DNA from: Simkaniaceae bacterium
GTDB lineage: Bacteria; Chlamydiota; Chlamydiia; Chlamydiales; Simkaniaceae
Assembly (NCBI GenBank): GCA_018399055.1
Contig: CP073762.1
Location: 1,302,001 to 1,366,000, forward strand
Length of the DNA: 64,000 nt
Reading direction: 5' to 3'
This document shows positions 50,512 through 57,744 of this stretch, one piece after another (the first letter of the stretch is position 1; the number at the start of each line of letters is the position of its first letter). The notes below the pieces were generated by a model, which was not told the DNA's origin, ran no database searches, and was given only the letters and a program-made list of their open reading frames with translations. Position numbers and translations under genes: made by a program.

Positions 50512-53210
50512 TCGAGGGCCTCTTTCAGAAATTTCTCGAGTTCTTTGCTGTGGAGAGCACTTGTTCCAGCTGCTGTGGATGCGCCTCTATCTCTTCCGAC
50601 ATACCTTAATGAGAGTTTTTCGGGAAGGAGGTTTTGAAGCAAAGGCTGAATATAGGAGTAGGCCCCTTGGTTTTGAGGTTCCTCTTGAACCCAAAAACAC
50701 TCTGAGAGTCCGCTGTACTTTTTAAGAATCGTTTGAACCTTTTCCTCGTGGAGAGGATAAAGCTGCTCTACTCGTACAATCGCAATGTCAGAGCGTTTGT
50801 TATTTTCGATAAGATCATAGTAAACCTTCCCAGAGCAAAAGATCAGGCGCTTCGCGCTTTTAGGAGCTTTGGGATCATCAATCACCTCCTGAAATTCCCC
50901 ACTTGCAAGCTGCTCAGGCATGCTTAATGAAGGGGGATAGCGAAGAAGTGCTTTAGGGGTAAAGAGGACAAGAGGTTTTAAGAGTTCGCTGATTCCCTGG
51001 CGACGCAACGCATGGAAGTGTTGCGCTGGAGTCGATGGATAGACAACATATAGGCTGTCATTTGCTGCAAGTTGCAAAAACCTTTCAATCCGTGCAGAAG
51101 AGTGCTCCGGTCCCTGCCCCTCGTACCCGTGAGGAAGGAGAAGGGTCAACGGAGAAAGGCGCCCCCACTTCTGCTCCGCAGAAACGATAAACTGATCAAT
51201 CACAATCTGCGCTCCATTCGCAAAGTCTCCAAACTGTCCTTCCCAAAGGGTTAAGGCTTTCTTATAGGCAAGACTATATCCATATTCAAACCCCATTACA
51301 GCATATTCTGAAAGAGGCGAATTGTAGACATCAAAACTCGCTTGATCATCACTTAAATGGGAGAGAGGATAGTAACGCTTTGAGTTCTCTTGATCCGTCA
51401 GCACCGCATGGCGGTGAGAAAAGGTTCCTCGGCCAGAATCTTGCCCCGATAAGCGCACATGCACCCCTTCTGTTAACAGGGTCGCATAAGCAAGGTGCTC
51501 CGCCATTCCCCAGTCAACAACAGGAGCACTTTTGTCCCCCGAGATCATTTTGATCCGATCATCCATCAAACGTTTAAGTTTGGAGTTAAGAACAAAACCA
51601 CTCGGAATCGTTGTGAACTTTTTAGCAAGTTCAATCAAGCGTTCTAGAGGGATGGCTGTTTTTATGGGGACGAGGAGCGAGGGCTTTTCTTTAGCTTTCC
51701 CAGCTTTTTTTGTCTTAATTTCTTCTTGAGTCACTTTGAGCGCTTCTTCCAAGCTGTCTTTAAACTCTTTTTCAAGCGCATCTGCTTCCTTTTGCGAAAG
51801 TGTTCCCTCTTGAATAAGGGCATCGCGGTAGAGATTGCGAATGATCTGCTTTTGCTTAATAACTTTATAAACTTCAGGTTGGGTAAAAGCCGGCTCATCA
51901 CTTTCGTTATGACCATACTTCCGGTGACAGTTGAGTTCGATAAAGACATCGCACCCAAATTGTTGTCGCAGCTCAATCGCGAGTTTCATTGCAGCTACGG
52001 CCCTTTCGGGATCCTCAGCATTCACATGAAAGACTGGAGCGCCAAATGATTTTGCAATATCCGTACAATAAGGGGTCGATTTGGTCTCTTTTGGAGCCGC
52101 GGTAAATCCCACTTGGTTATTGATAACGATATGCATCGTTCCCCCGGTCTGATAGCCGGCCAGTTTAGAAAGCTGCATCGTCTCATAAACCACACCCTGC
52201 CCTGCAATCGAGGCATCTCCATGAATAAGAACTGGGAGAATAGGCTCTGTTTTCCCGCGGAAGAATTGCTCCTGTTTTGCCCGCGCCTTCCCCTCAACGA
52301 CCGGGTCAACAGCTTCGAGATGACTCGGATTTGCACAAAGGGCGAGATGAACATTTTTTCCACTTTTTGTAGAAAGATCTGAGGAATATCCCATATGATA
52401 TTTCACGTCTCCAGAGCCTTCATACGTATCAGGAACATAGGTTTTTTCAAATTCCCGAAAAAGATCGGAGTAGGATTTCCCCAAAACATTCGTCAAGACA
52501 TTGAGGCGTCCTCGATGCGCCATTCCAAGAACGATTTGCTCAACCCCTTTCCTGCTACCGTGGTGAATCATCTCCATTAACATCGGAATGAGGGTCTCCC
52601 CACCTTCAAGGGAAAACCGTTTTTGACCCGGATATTTCATATGGATAAATGACTCTAAAATCTCCGACCGGTTTAGGTGATGAAGCACTTCTATCTTTTC
52701 TTCCCGAGAAAGGGGAAATTGAAAAAAAGGTTCAATACGTTGTTGAAAAAACCTCTCCATTTCAGGGGATTGCATCCCCATATACTCAAATCCCACTGAA
52801 TTGCAGTAAGTCTTATTTAGTGCATCAATAATGGCAGAAAGGGGCGCTGTTTGGTCTTTTAGAAATCCACATGTTGGAAATGCTTGCCCCAACTCTTCTT
52901 TTGTAAAGCCTAGAGTCTCAAGTTTCAGCTCTTCAACTTCATCCGGTTTTTTTAGATCAGTATCGATAGGGTTGAATGTTGCACCCTTATGACCATAAAG
53001 ACGATACGCTTCAATCATCCTAAAAACACGCAGGTCGGGACTTCCCCCGTCTTCAACTGAAGGACCTTTGAGAGCAGATCCAAGAGCCATCCCTTCAAAA
53101 AAATGTTGCCAGCTTTGTTCAACGCTGCCAGAATCTATTAGATACTCTGCGTAAAGCCCTTCGATATAGCTTAAATTTGATAGATTCGCATATTCATCGC
53201 CACGGCCCAT
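50508..53210 (-). CDS. sucA: 2-oxoglutarate dehydrogenase E1 component
   Basis: This 900-residue thiamine-diphosphate enzyme decarboxylates 2-oxoglutarate and passes succinyl to SucB. The N-terminal helix begins [20 protein letters not shown]. Blocks seen: [77 protein letters not shown], and [23 protein letters not shown]. It is slightly shorter than the ~930 usual. The ATG has AGGGGAG 5 bases ahead. First gene of the operon. Confidence 0.97.
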   Translation of the reverse strand: MGRGDEYANLSNLSYIEGLYAEYLIDSGSVEQSWQHFFEGMALGSALKGPSVEDGGSPDLRVFRMIEAYRLYGHKGATFNPIDTDLKKPDEVEELKLETLGFTKEELGQAFPTCGFLKDQTAPLSAIIDALNKTYCNSVGFEYMGMQSPEMERFFQQRIEPFFQFPLSREEKIEVLHHLNRSEILESFIHMKYPGQKRFSLEGGETLIPMLMEMIHHGSRKGVEQIVLGMAHRGRLNVLTNVLGKSYSDLFREFEKTYVPDTYEGSGDVKYHMGYSSDLSTKSGKNVHLALCANPSHLEAVDPVVEGKARAKQEQFFRGKTEPILPVLIHGDASIAGQGVVYETMQLSKLAGYQTGGTMHIVINNQVGFTAAPKETKSTPYCTDIAKSFGAPVFHVNAEDPERAVAAMKLAIELRQQFGCDVFIELNCHRKYGHNESDEPAFTQPEVYKVIKQKQIIRNLYRDALIQEGTLSQKEADALEKEFKDSLEEALKVTQEEIKTKKAGKAKEKPSLLVPIKTAIPLERLIELAKKFTTIPSGFVLNSKLKRLMDDRIKMISGDKSAPVVDWGMAEHLAYATLLTEGVHVRLSGQDSGRGTFSHRHAVLTDQENSKRYYPLSHLSDDQASFDVYNSPLSEYAVMGFEYGYSLAYKKALTLWEGQFGDFANGAQIVIDQFIVSAEQKWGRLSPLTLLLPHGYEGQGPEHSSARIERFLQLAANDSLYVVYPSTPAQHFHALRRQGISELLKPLVLFTPKALLRYPPSLSMPEQLASGEFQEVIDDPKAPKSAKRLIFCSGKVYYDLIENNKRSDIAIVRVEQLYPLHEEKVQTILKKYSGLSECFWVQEEPQNQGAYSYIQPLLQNLLPEKLSLRYVGRDRGASTAAGTSALHSKELEKFLKEALE

Positions 53211-53288
53211 ATCATCTCCCCTCTCTTCTTTGCTATATCAAATTCTCCCCCTTTTCAAAAAGAAAAATGATTTTTCTTTCCAAAAAAT

Positions 53289-53316
53289 TTGTTCCCCATT
53301 AATTAGATAGTATTAT
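53289..53316 (+). promoter_or_regulatory. Promoter for the gene at 53369
   Basis: TTGTTC (53289-53294) and TATTAT (53311-53316) are 16 bases apart in the gap between divergent sucA and the coiled-coil gene. Confidence 0.45.
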
Positions 53317-53368
53317 CAAATAATCCTTGTTGAAAGGGTTCTTTTTATGAGAAAACTCAAGGCGCCCA

Positions 53369-53980
53369 ATGGAAAGAGCCCCAAGTGGGCTCTTGAAGCA
53401 GGTCAACGAAGAAGTTTTTCATAAAAAGGACAATGACAGCACGGAGTATTTGATAATACTATCTAAAAGGTACTTTGAATATATTGAGCAAGTAGGGTAT
53501 AGTGCTGTGGTTATGAAAAGCGAACGACTTAAAAAGCTAGAACTTGAACTTCAAGACCTGGAGCAATGGCTCAACTTGGGCCTTGTCCCTAAGAAGGATA
53601 TCGAAAAGCACAAAGGCGAAATTGAAATTCTTCAGAGCCGGGTAGAAGAGGAGAAGACGCGTCTCCTAAGCATCAAGGAGAATGGAGATAACGAAGAGTA
53701 CTCCGTTCCTAAGCGTAATCCTCAGCAGCGTGCCGCCTATCAAGAACCTCATACCCTCCCAGGCGTCGATCTCGAAGAAAGCGGCGGCGGCGGAATGACC
53801 GACTCTGGCGTTGAAAACGATTCTCCAACAACTTTTGGAACAGAGACTGGAACCGTGGCTGATGATGAACCTGCAACCACCATCTCTGAGGATGAGGATG
53901 AAGATGATGAAGACCCTTATAGCGATAAAAACCGATGGCGTCGAGGGATCCTTGAAGATCCCGATGGCGATTCATGGTAA
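53369..53980 (+). CDS. Hypothetical coiled-coil protein with acidic tail
   Basis: A 203-residue protein. Residues ~50-105 are a coiled coil (SERLKKLELELQDLEQWLN, then EIEILQSRVEEEKTRLLS). After a Pro/Gly linker comes a very acidic tail (TTISEDEDEDDEDPY), then a basic patch and a GDSW end. No family is known to me. AAGG precedes the ATG. Its last seven bases overlap hemW, so the two are translated together, although a functional link is not evident. Confidence 0.65.
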   Translation: MERAPSGLLKQVNEEVFHKKDNDSTEYLIILSKRYFEYIEQVGYSAVVMKSERLKKLELELQDLEQWLNLGLVPKKDIEKHKGEIEILQSRVEEEKTRLLSIKENGDNEEYSVPKRNPQQRAAYQEPHTLPGVDLEESGGGGMTDSGVENDSPTTFGTETGTVADDEPATTISEDEDEDDEDPYSDKNRWRRGILEDPDGDSW

Positions 53981-55068
53981 TTTCTAAGTACATTTCGCTG
54001 TACTTTCACTTTCCTTTTTGCACACGTAAATGTCCCTACTGCCATTTCTATGTAATCCCTAATCGAGATCAAGATTCTTTTATTGAAGCTCTTCTAAAAG
54101 AGTGGGAGCTGCGCCTCCCCCAGATTGAAGGGAAAGAAATCGTATCTCTCTATTTTGGAGGGGGCACGCCGACCCTCTGTGTTGAAGGCATCAAGCAAAT
54201 CCTGCAAAAAACCACGGCACCTGAAATCACAGTCGAGACAAATCCTGAAGATGTCACACCAGAGCTCATGAAAACGCTGCACAATCTAGGTGTTAATCGC
54301 GTGAGCATCGGAGTCCAATCTCTAAACAACACCCTCCTCAAACATCTTGGAAGAACCCACACAGCGCAAAAAGCAGTCGACGCCGTTAACATCACCCATG
54401 CGGCAGGGATCGAAAATATCACGATCGACCTCATGTACGAAATCCCCCATCAAACCTTTCAGATGTGGAAAGAAACCGTGGATACCGCAGTTGAGCTCCC
54501 CATTACCCACCTTTCTCTCTATAACCTCACGATCGAGCCTCATACAGCTTTCAAGAAAAAAGAAGACGCCCTTCGCCCCCACCTTCCCGATGAAGAAACA
54601 GCCACCCAAATGCTCCAGTACGCCTGCAACCGCTTCGAAGAAACCAAGCTCCACCGCTACGAAATTTCTGCCTTCGCCCGCGATGGAAAAGTCTCCATTC
54701 ACAATACCGGTTACTGGACCGGGAGAGAATTTTTAGGGTATGGCCCTTCGGCCTTTAGTTACTACGAGGGCAAACGCTTTCAGAATGTCTGTCATCTGAA
54801 TCGCTATATTAAAAAGCTTGAGCAAGGAAAACTCCCCGTTGATTTTGAAGAAGAGCTCCCCTTTCCAGCTAGCCTCCATGAAAAGATAGCAATCGGCCTC
54901 CGCCTTACTGAAGGGATCCCCCTAATTAACATCCCTCTCAATACCCAGACCTTGCTCAGAGACCTCGAACAAGAAGGCTGGATCACCTACCAGGAGAACC
55001 ACGCAACCCTAACCGATCGCGGACGCCTCTTCTACGACACTGTTGCTGAAAAAATCATCGATGAATGA
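53974..55068 (+). CDS. hemW: Radical SAM protein HemW (coproporphyrinogen oxidase-like)
   Basis: This 364-residue protein has the radical SAM cluster motif C-x3-C-x2-C at C16, C20 and C23 (PFCTRKCPYCHF). The glycine block is YFGGGTPTLC, then VTVETNPEDVTPE-like and VNRVSIGVQSLN. Its Cys motif lacks the fourth Cys of HemN, so HemW, now seen as a heme-binding protein or chaperone, is the better call than a real oxidase. The C-terminal winged-helix part has LREGI-like LTEGIPL. The start overlaps the upstream gene. Confidence 0.92.
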   Translation: MVISKYISLYFHFPFCTRKCPYCHFYVIPNRDQDSFIEALLKEWELRLPQIEGKEIVSLYFGGGTPTLCVEGIKQILQKTTAPEITVETNPEDVTPELMKTLHNLGVNRVSIGVQSLNNTLLKHLGRTHTAQKAVDAVNITHAAGIENITIDLMYEIPHQTFQMWKETVDTAVELPITHLSLYNLTIEPHTAFKKKEDALRPHLPDEETATQMLQYACNRFEETKLHRYEISAFARDGKVSIHNTGYWTGREFLGYGPSAFSYYEGKRFQNVCHLNRYIKKLEQGKLPVDFEEELPFPASLHEKIAIGLRLTEGIPLINIPLNTQTLLRDLEQEGWITYQENHATLTDRGRLFYDTVAEKIIDE

Positions 55069-55081
55069 GACGAAACGTCTC

Positions 55082-55273
55082 CTACTTCTTTTTGAACAGG
55101 TCCTCAAACGTCACCTCACCATTCGTTAGCTCGACAATGTTCTGAGCAACCTTGGCTGCGGGATATGCCCGTCCTGAAATGATGTTGTAAAGAGTCGACT
55201 CAGTCACTCCCAGCTTTTTAGCAAAGCCTCTTTTAGTAATATAGTTACTTTCCAAATACTTCTTAAGTTCCAC
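55082..55273 (-). CDS. Small Cro/YdaS-like helix-turn-helix regulator 1
   Basis: A 63-residue DNA-binding protein. The fold is a five-helix XRE/YdaS type (ELKKYLESNYITKRGFAKKLG, then TLYNIISGRAYPAAKVAQNI, ending VTFEDLFKKK). The start is placed at the GTG at 55273 because the paralog at 55504 begins with the same MEL-x-x-Y pattern. The longer frame to 55354 has no support. It is divergent from that paralog, with a 14-bp perfect inverted repeat in between. Such proteins repress their own promoters in phages and plasmids. Whether this one does is unknown. Confidence 0.78.
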   Translation of the reverse strand: MELKKYLESNYITKRGFAKKLGVTESTLYNIISGRAYPAAKVAQNIVELTNGEVTFEDLFKKK

Positions 55274-55416
55274 GAATATAATTCTATACTTCCCGCCAAT
55301 TAAACTAAACATGCAATGAATATGCTTGACCTTCCCCATGACGAAGCAACTCAAAAAATTATCGGTGAATTGGGGACAAATTATTATTCTCTACGTACTA
55401 AGTATAGACTATTCAA

Positions 55417-55448
55417 CGTGAAAGGTTTTATAAGTAAAACCTTTCACG
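55417..55448. other. 14-bp perfect inverted repeat between the two regulators
   Basis: CGTGAAAGGTTTTA and TAAAACCTTTCACG flank a 4-base centre (TAAG). The repeat ends 17 bases before the -35 box of the gene at 55504. It could be an operator for one of the two Cro-like proteins or a transcript hairpin. There is no T-run right after it on either strand. Confidence 0.6.
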
Positions 55449-55465
55449 TATACCACTAAAAACCA

Positions 55466-55494
55466 TTGACATAGAAAATTTTAAATAACATAAT
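55466..55494 (+). promoter_or_regulatory. Promoter of regulator 2
   Basis: A perfect TTGACA at 55466-55471 lies 17 bases from CATAAT at 55489-55494. The predicted start is near 55501, three bases before the ATG at 55504, and no ribosome site exists, so a leaderless message is expected. Confidence 0.65.
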
Positions 55495-55503
55495 TTACAC
55501 TAT

Positions 55504-55692
55504 ATGGAGCTGAGTGAGTATTTCAAAAGATATGGGATAAAAAAAGTATGGTTTGCTGGGTTGCTTGGGATTAGCCTGACTTCATTAGGAAGAATCATGA
55601 AAGGAACTCACTACCCTTCGGCTAAGACTGCTCAGAAGATTGTCGAGCTAACGAATGGTAAAGTAACTTTCAATGATTTGTTTAGATATTAG
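55504..55692 (+). CDS. Small Cro/YdaS-like helix-turn-helix regulator 2
   Basis: A 62-residue paralog of the protein at 55082-55273. The C-terminal 25 residues are almost the same (YPSAKTAQKIVELTNGKVTFND against YPAAKVAQNIVELTNGEVTFED), while the recognition region differs (LLGISLTSLGRIMKG against KLGVTESTLYNIISG), so the two should read different sites. It lies under a consensus promoter with almost no leader. Role unknown; a switch between two antagonistic repressors would fit the divergent layout. Confidence 0.75.
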   Translation: MELSEYFKRYGIKKVWFAGLLGISLTSLGRIMKGTHYPSAKTAQKIVELTNGKVTFNDLFRY

Positions 55693-55803
55693 AGGGTTTC
55701 CCTAAACTTCCTTTCTTTAGAGTGCCCTTTAGAAACATACCTTACTCTATGAGCAGTAAAAAAAACTTGCAAACCGCAAAACCTAACTTCAAGGAGTCTA
55801 ATC

Positions 55804-56157
55804 ATGAAGCGATCATTCTGTAAGAGAGTTAGAACCCTGCAAAGGCGATTGGAGGGCTGTATCTCTTTTAAAGAGATGAGACACATCGTACAATCCCTGG
55901 ATATCGACCTATTCATCAGCTACAATACCAATACCTTTTTCGCTTTTACAGAAAACCTGAAGGACGGTTGCCTAAGCGGCTCACTAAGCTTTGCCATCTA
56001 CACAAAAATCTCTGATGGGAATCACGAAGCTATGGGAAGACCTACAACCTTTCGCGTGAGTGCCCCCTCTTTTTCAAAAGAGGAACTAGAAAAACTGTAT
56101 GTGAAAACAATTCTTAACACTCTCGAACATCTAAACTTTGAAGAAGATGAACTTTAA
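55804..56157 (+). CDS. Hypothetical small protein
   Basis: A 117-residue protein with no known family. It has a basic start (MKRSFCKRVRTLQRRLEG), a central beta-rich part (LFISYNTNTFFAF, GSLSFAIYTKI) and an acidic helical end (SFSKEELEKLYVKTILNTLEHLNFEEDE). AAGGAG lies 7 bases before the ATG. Its last ~30 codons are found again at 57622-57744, on the other side of the macro-domain gene. Confidence 0.68.
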   Translation: MKRSFCKRVRTLQRRLEGCISFKEMRHIVQSLDIDLFISYNTNTFFAFTENLKDGCLSGSLSFAIYTKISDGNHEAMGRPTTFRVSAPSFSKEELEKLYVKTILNTLEHLNFEEDEL

Positions 56158-56183
56158 AAAGTAGCATACCACGACAAAAAAGC

Positions 56184-57365
56184 TTATAGAGCAAGGGCCT
56201 TGTTCCTATACAAATTTTCTGCAAAAAGATCATTAAAAATAACAAAAATCACTTTCAAATTGCTCGAAGGGTTTTCATTTGAAAATTTCTTAAATTCAGA
56301 TGTTGCAATCTCTGCACTAAGCTCAGACTTTCCTTTTAAAACAGGGTGACTCATTCCTGCCATGGGAAGAGCAATGTAATCTAAGTCTCTGCTATGTTCA
56401 TAGGCCTCTCTGTACATATTTCGCACCCCTTCTAGATTATGCATTGGCACTGTCATAAACTCGATATTCTGAATATTATGAGTTTTTTTCATATCATGTG
56501 CATCACAAGTAACCGCATATCCACGCCCTTCTGTTTTGGAGTAACAGCTTTTACCATAGTCGGGGACTTTCATAACCCCAGGGACCCCATACGTGTTGTA
56601 TAAGTCTCTTTGCAGGTTAGAGCCTGCTGCGTTAACAACAGCTTTAGCAACTGCATATCCACACCCTGTCAATAGATCTCCATTATTAGAATCCCCAATT
56701 GCCGTTTTTTGATTCTCATCTGCTTTAAGATCCGTAATCCCTCCACGATAAATACCTATACGACTAGTATAATGCCCAGAACCAACCATTGGAATTTGAG
56801 AAAAGGTTTTTTTAAAGGCATAACCCTCTTGGTTACGCTTACCTAGCTTTGAATCAGGAAACCTTTCATCTTTGTTCCCCCCAAAAAGCCAATCATTAAT
56901 TTCTTGTTCCGAAAAATTTTCTTTTTGAGAAGGTTGAGTAGGAACTGGTTCGGCTAGAATAGGATTTGGTTCAGTTGGAATTGAGGTTTTCTTCAAAAAG
57001 AATAAATATGCTTCAGAGACTCCGAATATAGTGGTTTCAGCGATTGCAAAACGGATAGCCCCCTTGAAGCTAAGGTGAGCACCTTCAATTAACTTTTTTG
57101 AAAAAAAAGGAGTAACTATAGCACCTATTATCAAACCCGCTATAGCACAAATCCTTCTTTTTTGCTCTAAGTCTTTTTTTGAAAACACCCATCCACTTCC
57201 AAATATAGACGAACTCCCTAATGCTGCCGAACAAAAAATCCCCTTTTTTGAGCTGCCTGGAAAGTATTGAATAAAATGTTTGGAGCCTGCCAGAAGAGCC
57301 ACCCCCATAATTACCCCAGGAACTGCAACATCGACTAAACTTCTTTTTTTAATTTGACTTAACAT
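56184..57365 (-). CDS. Membrane protein with C-terminal macro-like domain
   Basis: A 393-residue protein. Residues ~10-125 contain about four hydrophobic segments (VAVPGVIMGVALLAG, IFCSAALGSSSIFGSGWVF, CAIAGLIIGAIVTPFF, AIRFAIAETTIFGVSEAYLFF). A Pro-rich linker (~128-148) follows. Residues ~203-393 look like a macro domain: GIYRGGITDL, then CGYAVAKAVVNAAGSNLQ (loop 1), TEGRGYAVTCDAHDM, then MTVPMHN, and YIALPMAGMSHP (loop 2). Macro domains bind or hydrolyse ADP-ribose conjugates. Key differences from the canonical NAAN motif mean activity is unsure. The ATG at 57365 follows GAGGG. The hydrophobic N-terminus suggests an inclusion-membrane or secreted protein. Confidence 0.68.
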   Translation of the reverse strand: MLSQIKKRSLVDVAVPGVIMGVALLAGSKHFIQYFPGSSKKGIFCSAALGSSSIFGSGWVFSKKDLEQKRRICAIAGLIIGAIVTPFFSKKLIEGAHLSFKGAIRFAIAETTIFGVSEAYLFFLKKTSIPTEPNPILAEPVPTQPSQKENFSEQEINDWLFGGNKDERFPDSKLGKRNQEGYAFKKTFSQIPMVGSGHYTSRIGIYRGGITDLKADENQKTAIGDSNNGDLLTGCGYAVAKAVVNAAGSNLQRDLYNTYGVPGVMKVPDYGKSCYSKTEGRGYAVTCDAHDMKKTHNIQNIEFMTVPMHNLEGVRNMYREAYEHSRDLDYIALPMAGMSHPVLKGKSELSAEIATSEFKKFSNENPSSNLKVIFVIFNDLFAENLYRNKALAL

Positions 57366-57366
57366 C

Positions 57367-57433
57367 AAAAACCCTCATTTTTTTTGTTAGTACAATTATT
57401 ATATCGAATTTAGTAAAAAAAAGAAGGGTTTTT
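57367..57433. other. Imperfect inverted repeat upstream of the macro-domain gene
   Basis: About 18 bases next to the ATG (AAAAACCCTCATTTTTTT) pair with AAAAAAAGAAGGGTTTTT at ~57415-57433 with one mismatch. A TATAAT box lies between the arms on the minus strand. It may be a leader hairpin or operator. The rest of 57434-57621 shows no gene. Confidence 0.4.
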
Positions 57434-57621
57434 CTTAATTGAATGAATAAGCCAAGAGAAATTAAATTTAAAATTACATCCCCCCCATAGCTTGGCGCAA
57501 GGACAAAGTATAGCAAGCAAATCTCAACAGCAAAGCCTTGTCTATTTTAGGCCTATGTAAATTTATTTTTACTCTATTAAGCAAGAAGGGAATACTCCCT
57601 ATTATAAATGTTAAATCATCG

Positions 57622-57744
57622 ATGAATGCACCCTCATTTTCAAAAAAGGAGCTGGAAACACTGTATGTGAAAACAATCCTTAACACCCTCGAATATCTAA
57701 ACTTTGAAGAAGATGAGCCAAGTGAAAATGCAAACGAATTCTAG
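57622..57744 (+). pseudogene. C-terminal fragment duplicating the gene at 55804-56157
   Basis: Forty codons from 57622 repeat the end of the 117-residue protein: APSFSKKELETLYVKTILNT against APSFSKEELEKLYVKTILNT, then LNFEEDE in both, followed by a different tail. DNA identity is high across about 85 bases. Upstream the frame does not match the parent gene, so this is a broken copy. It ends at CTAG shared with the convergent gene. Confidence 0.75.

Noticed and set aside
53347-53430. 27-codon frame starting MRKLKAPNG ahead of the gene at 53369
   Set aside because: It ends inside the larger gene and is too short to support; a leader peptide is conceivable but nothing points to it.
54322-54736. 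Overlapping frames of 126 and 129 codons inside hemW
   Set aside because: They lie within the conserved radical SAM coding sequence and show no promoter or ribosome site.
55082-55692. A toxin-antitoxin module at the twin regulators
   Set aside because: Both genes code for DNA-binding folds of the same family and no toxin-like partner is adjacent.
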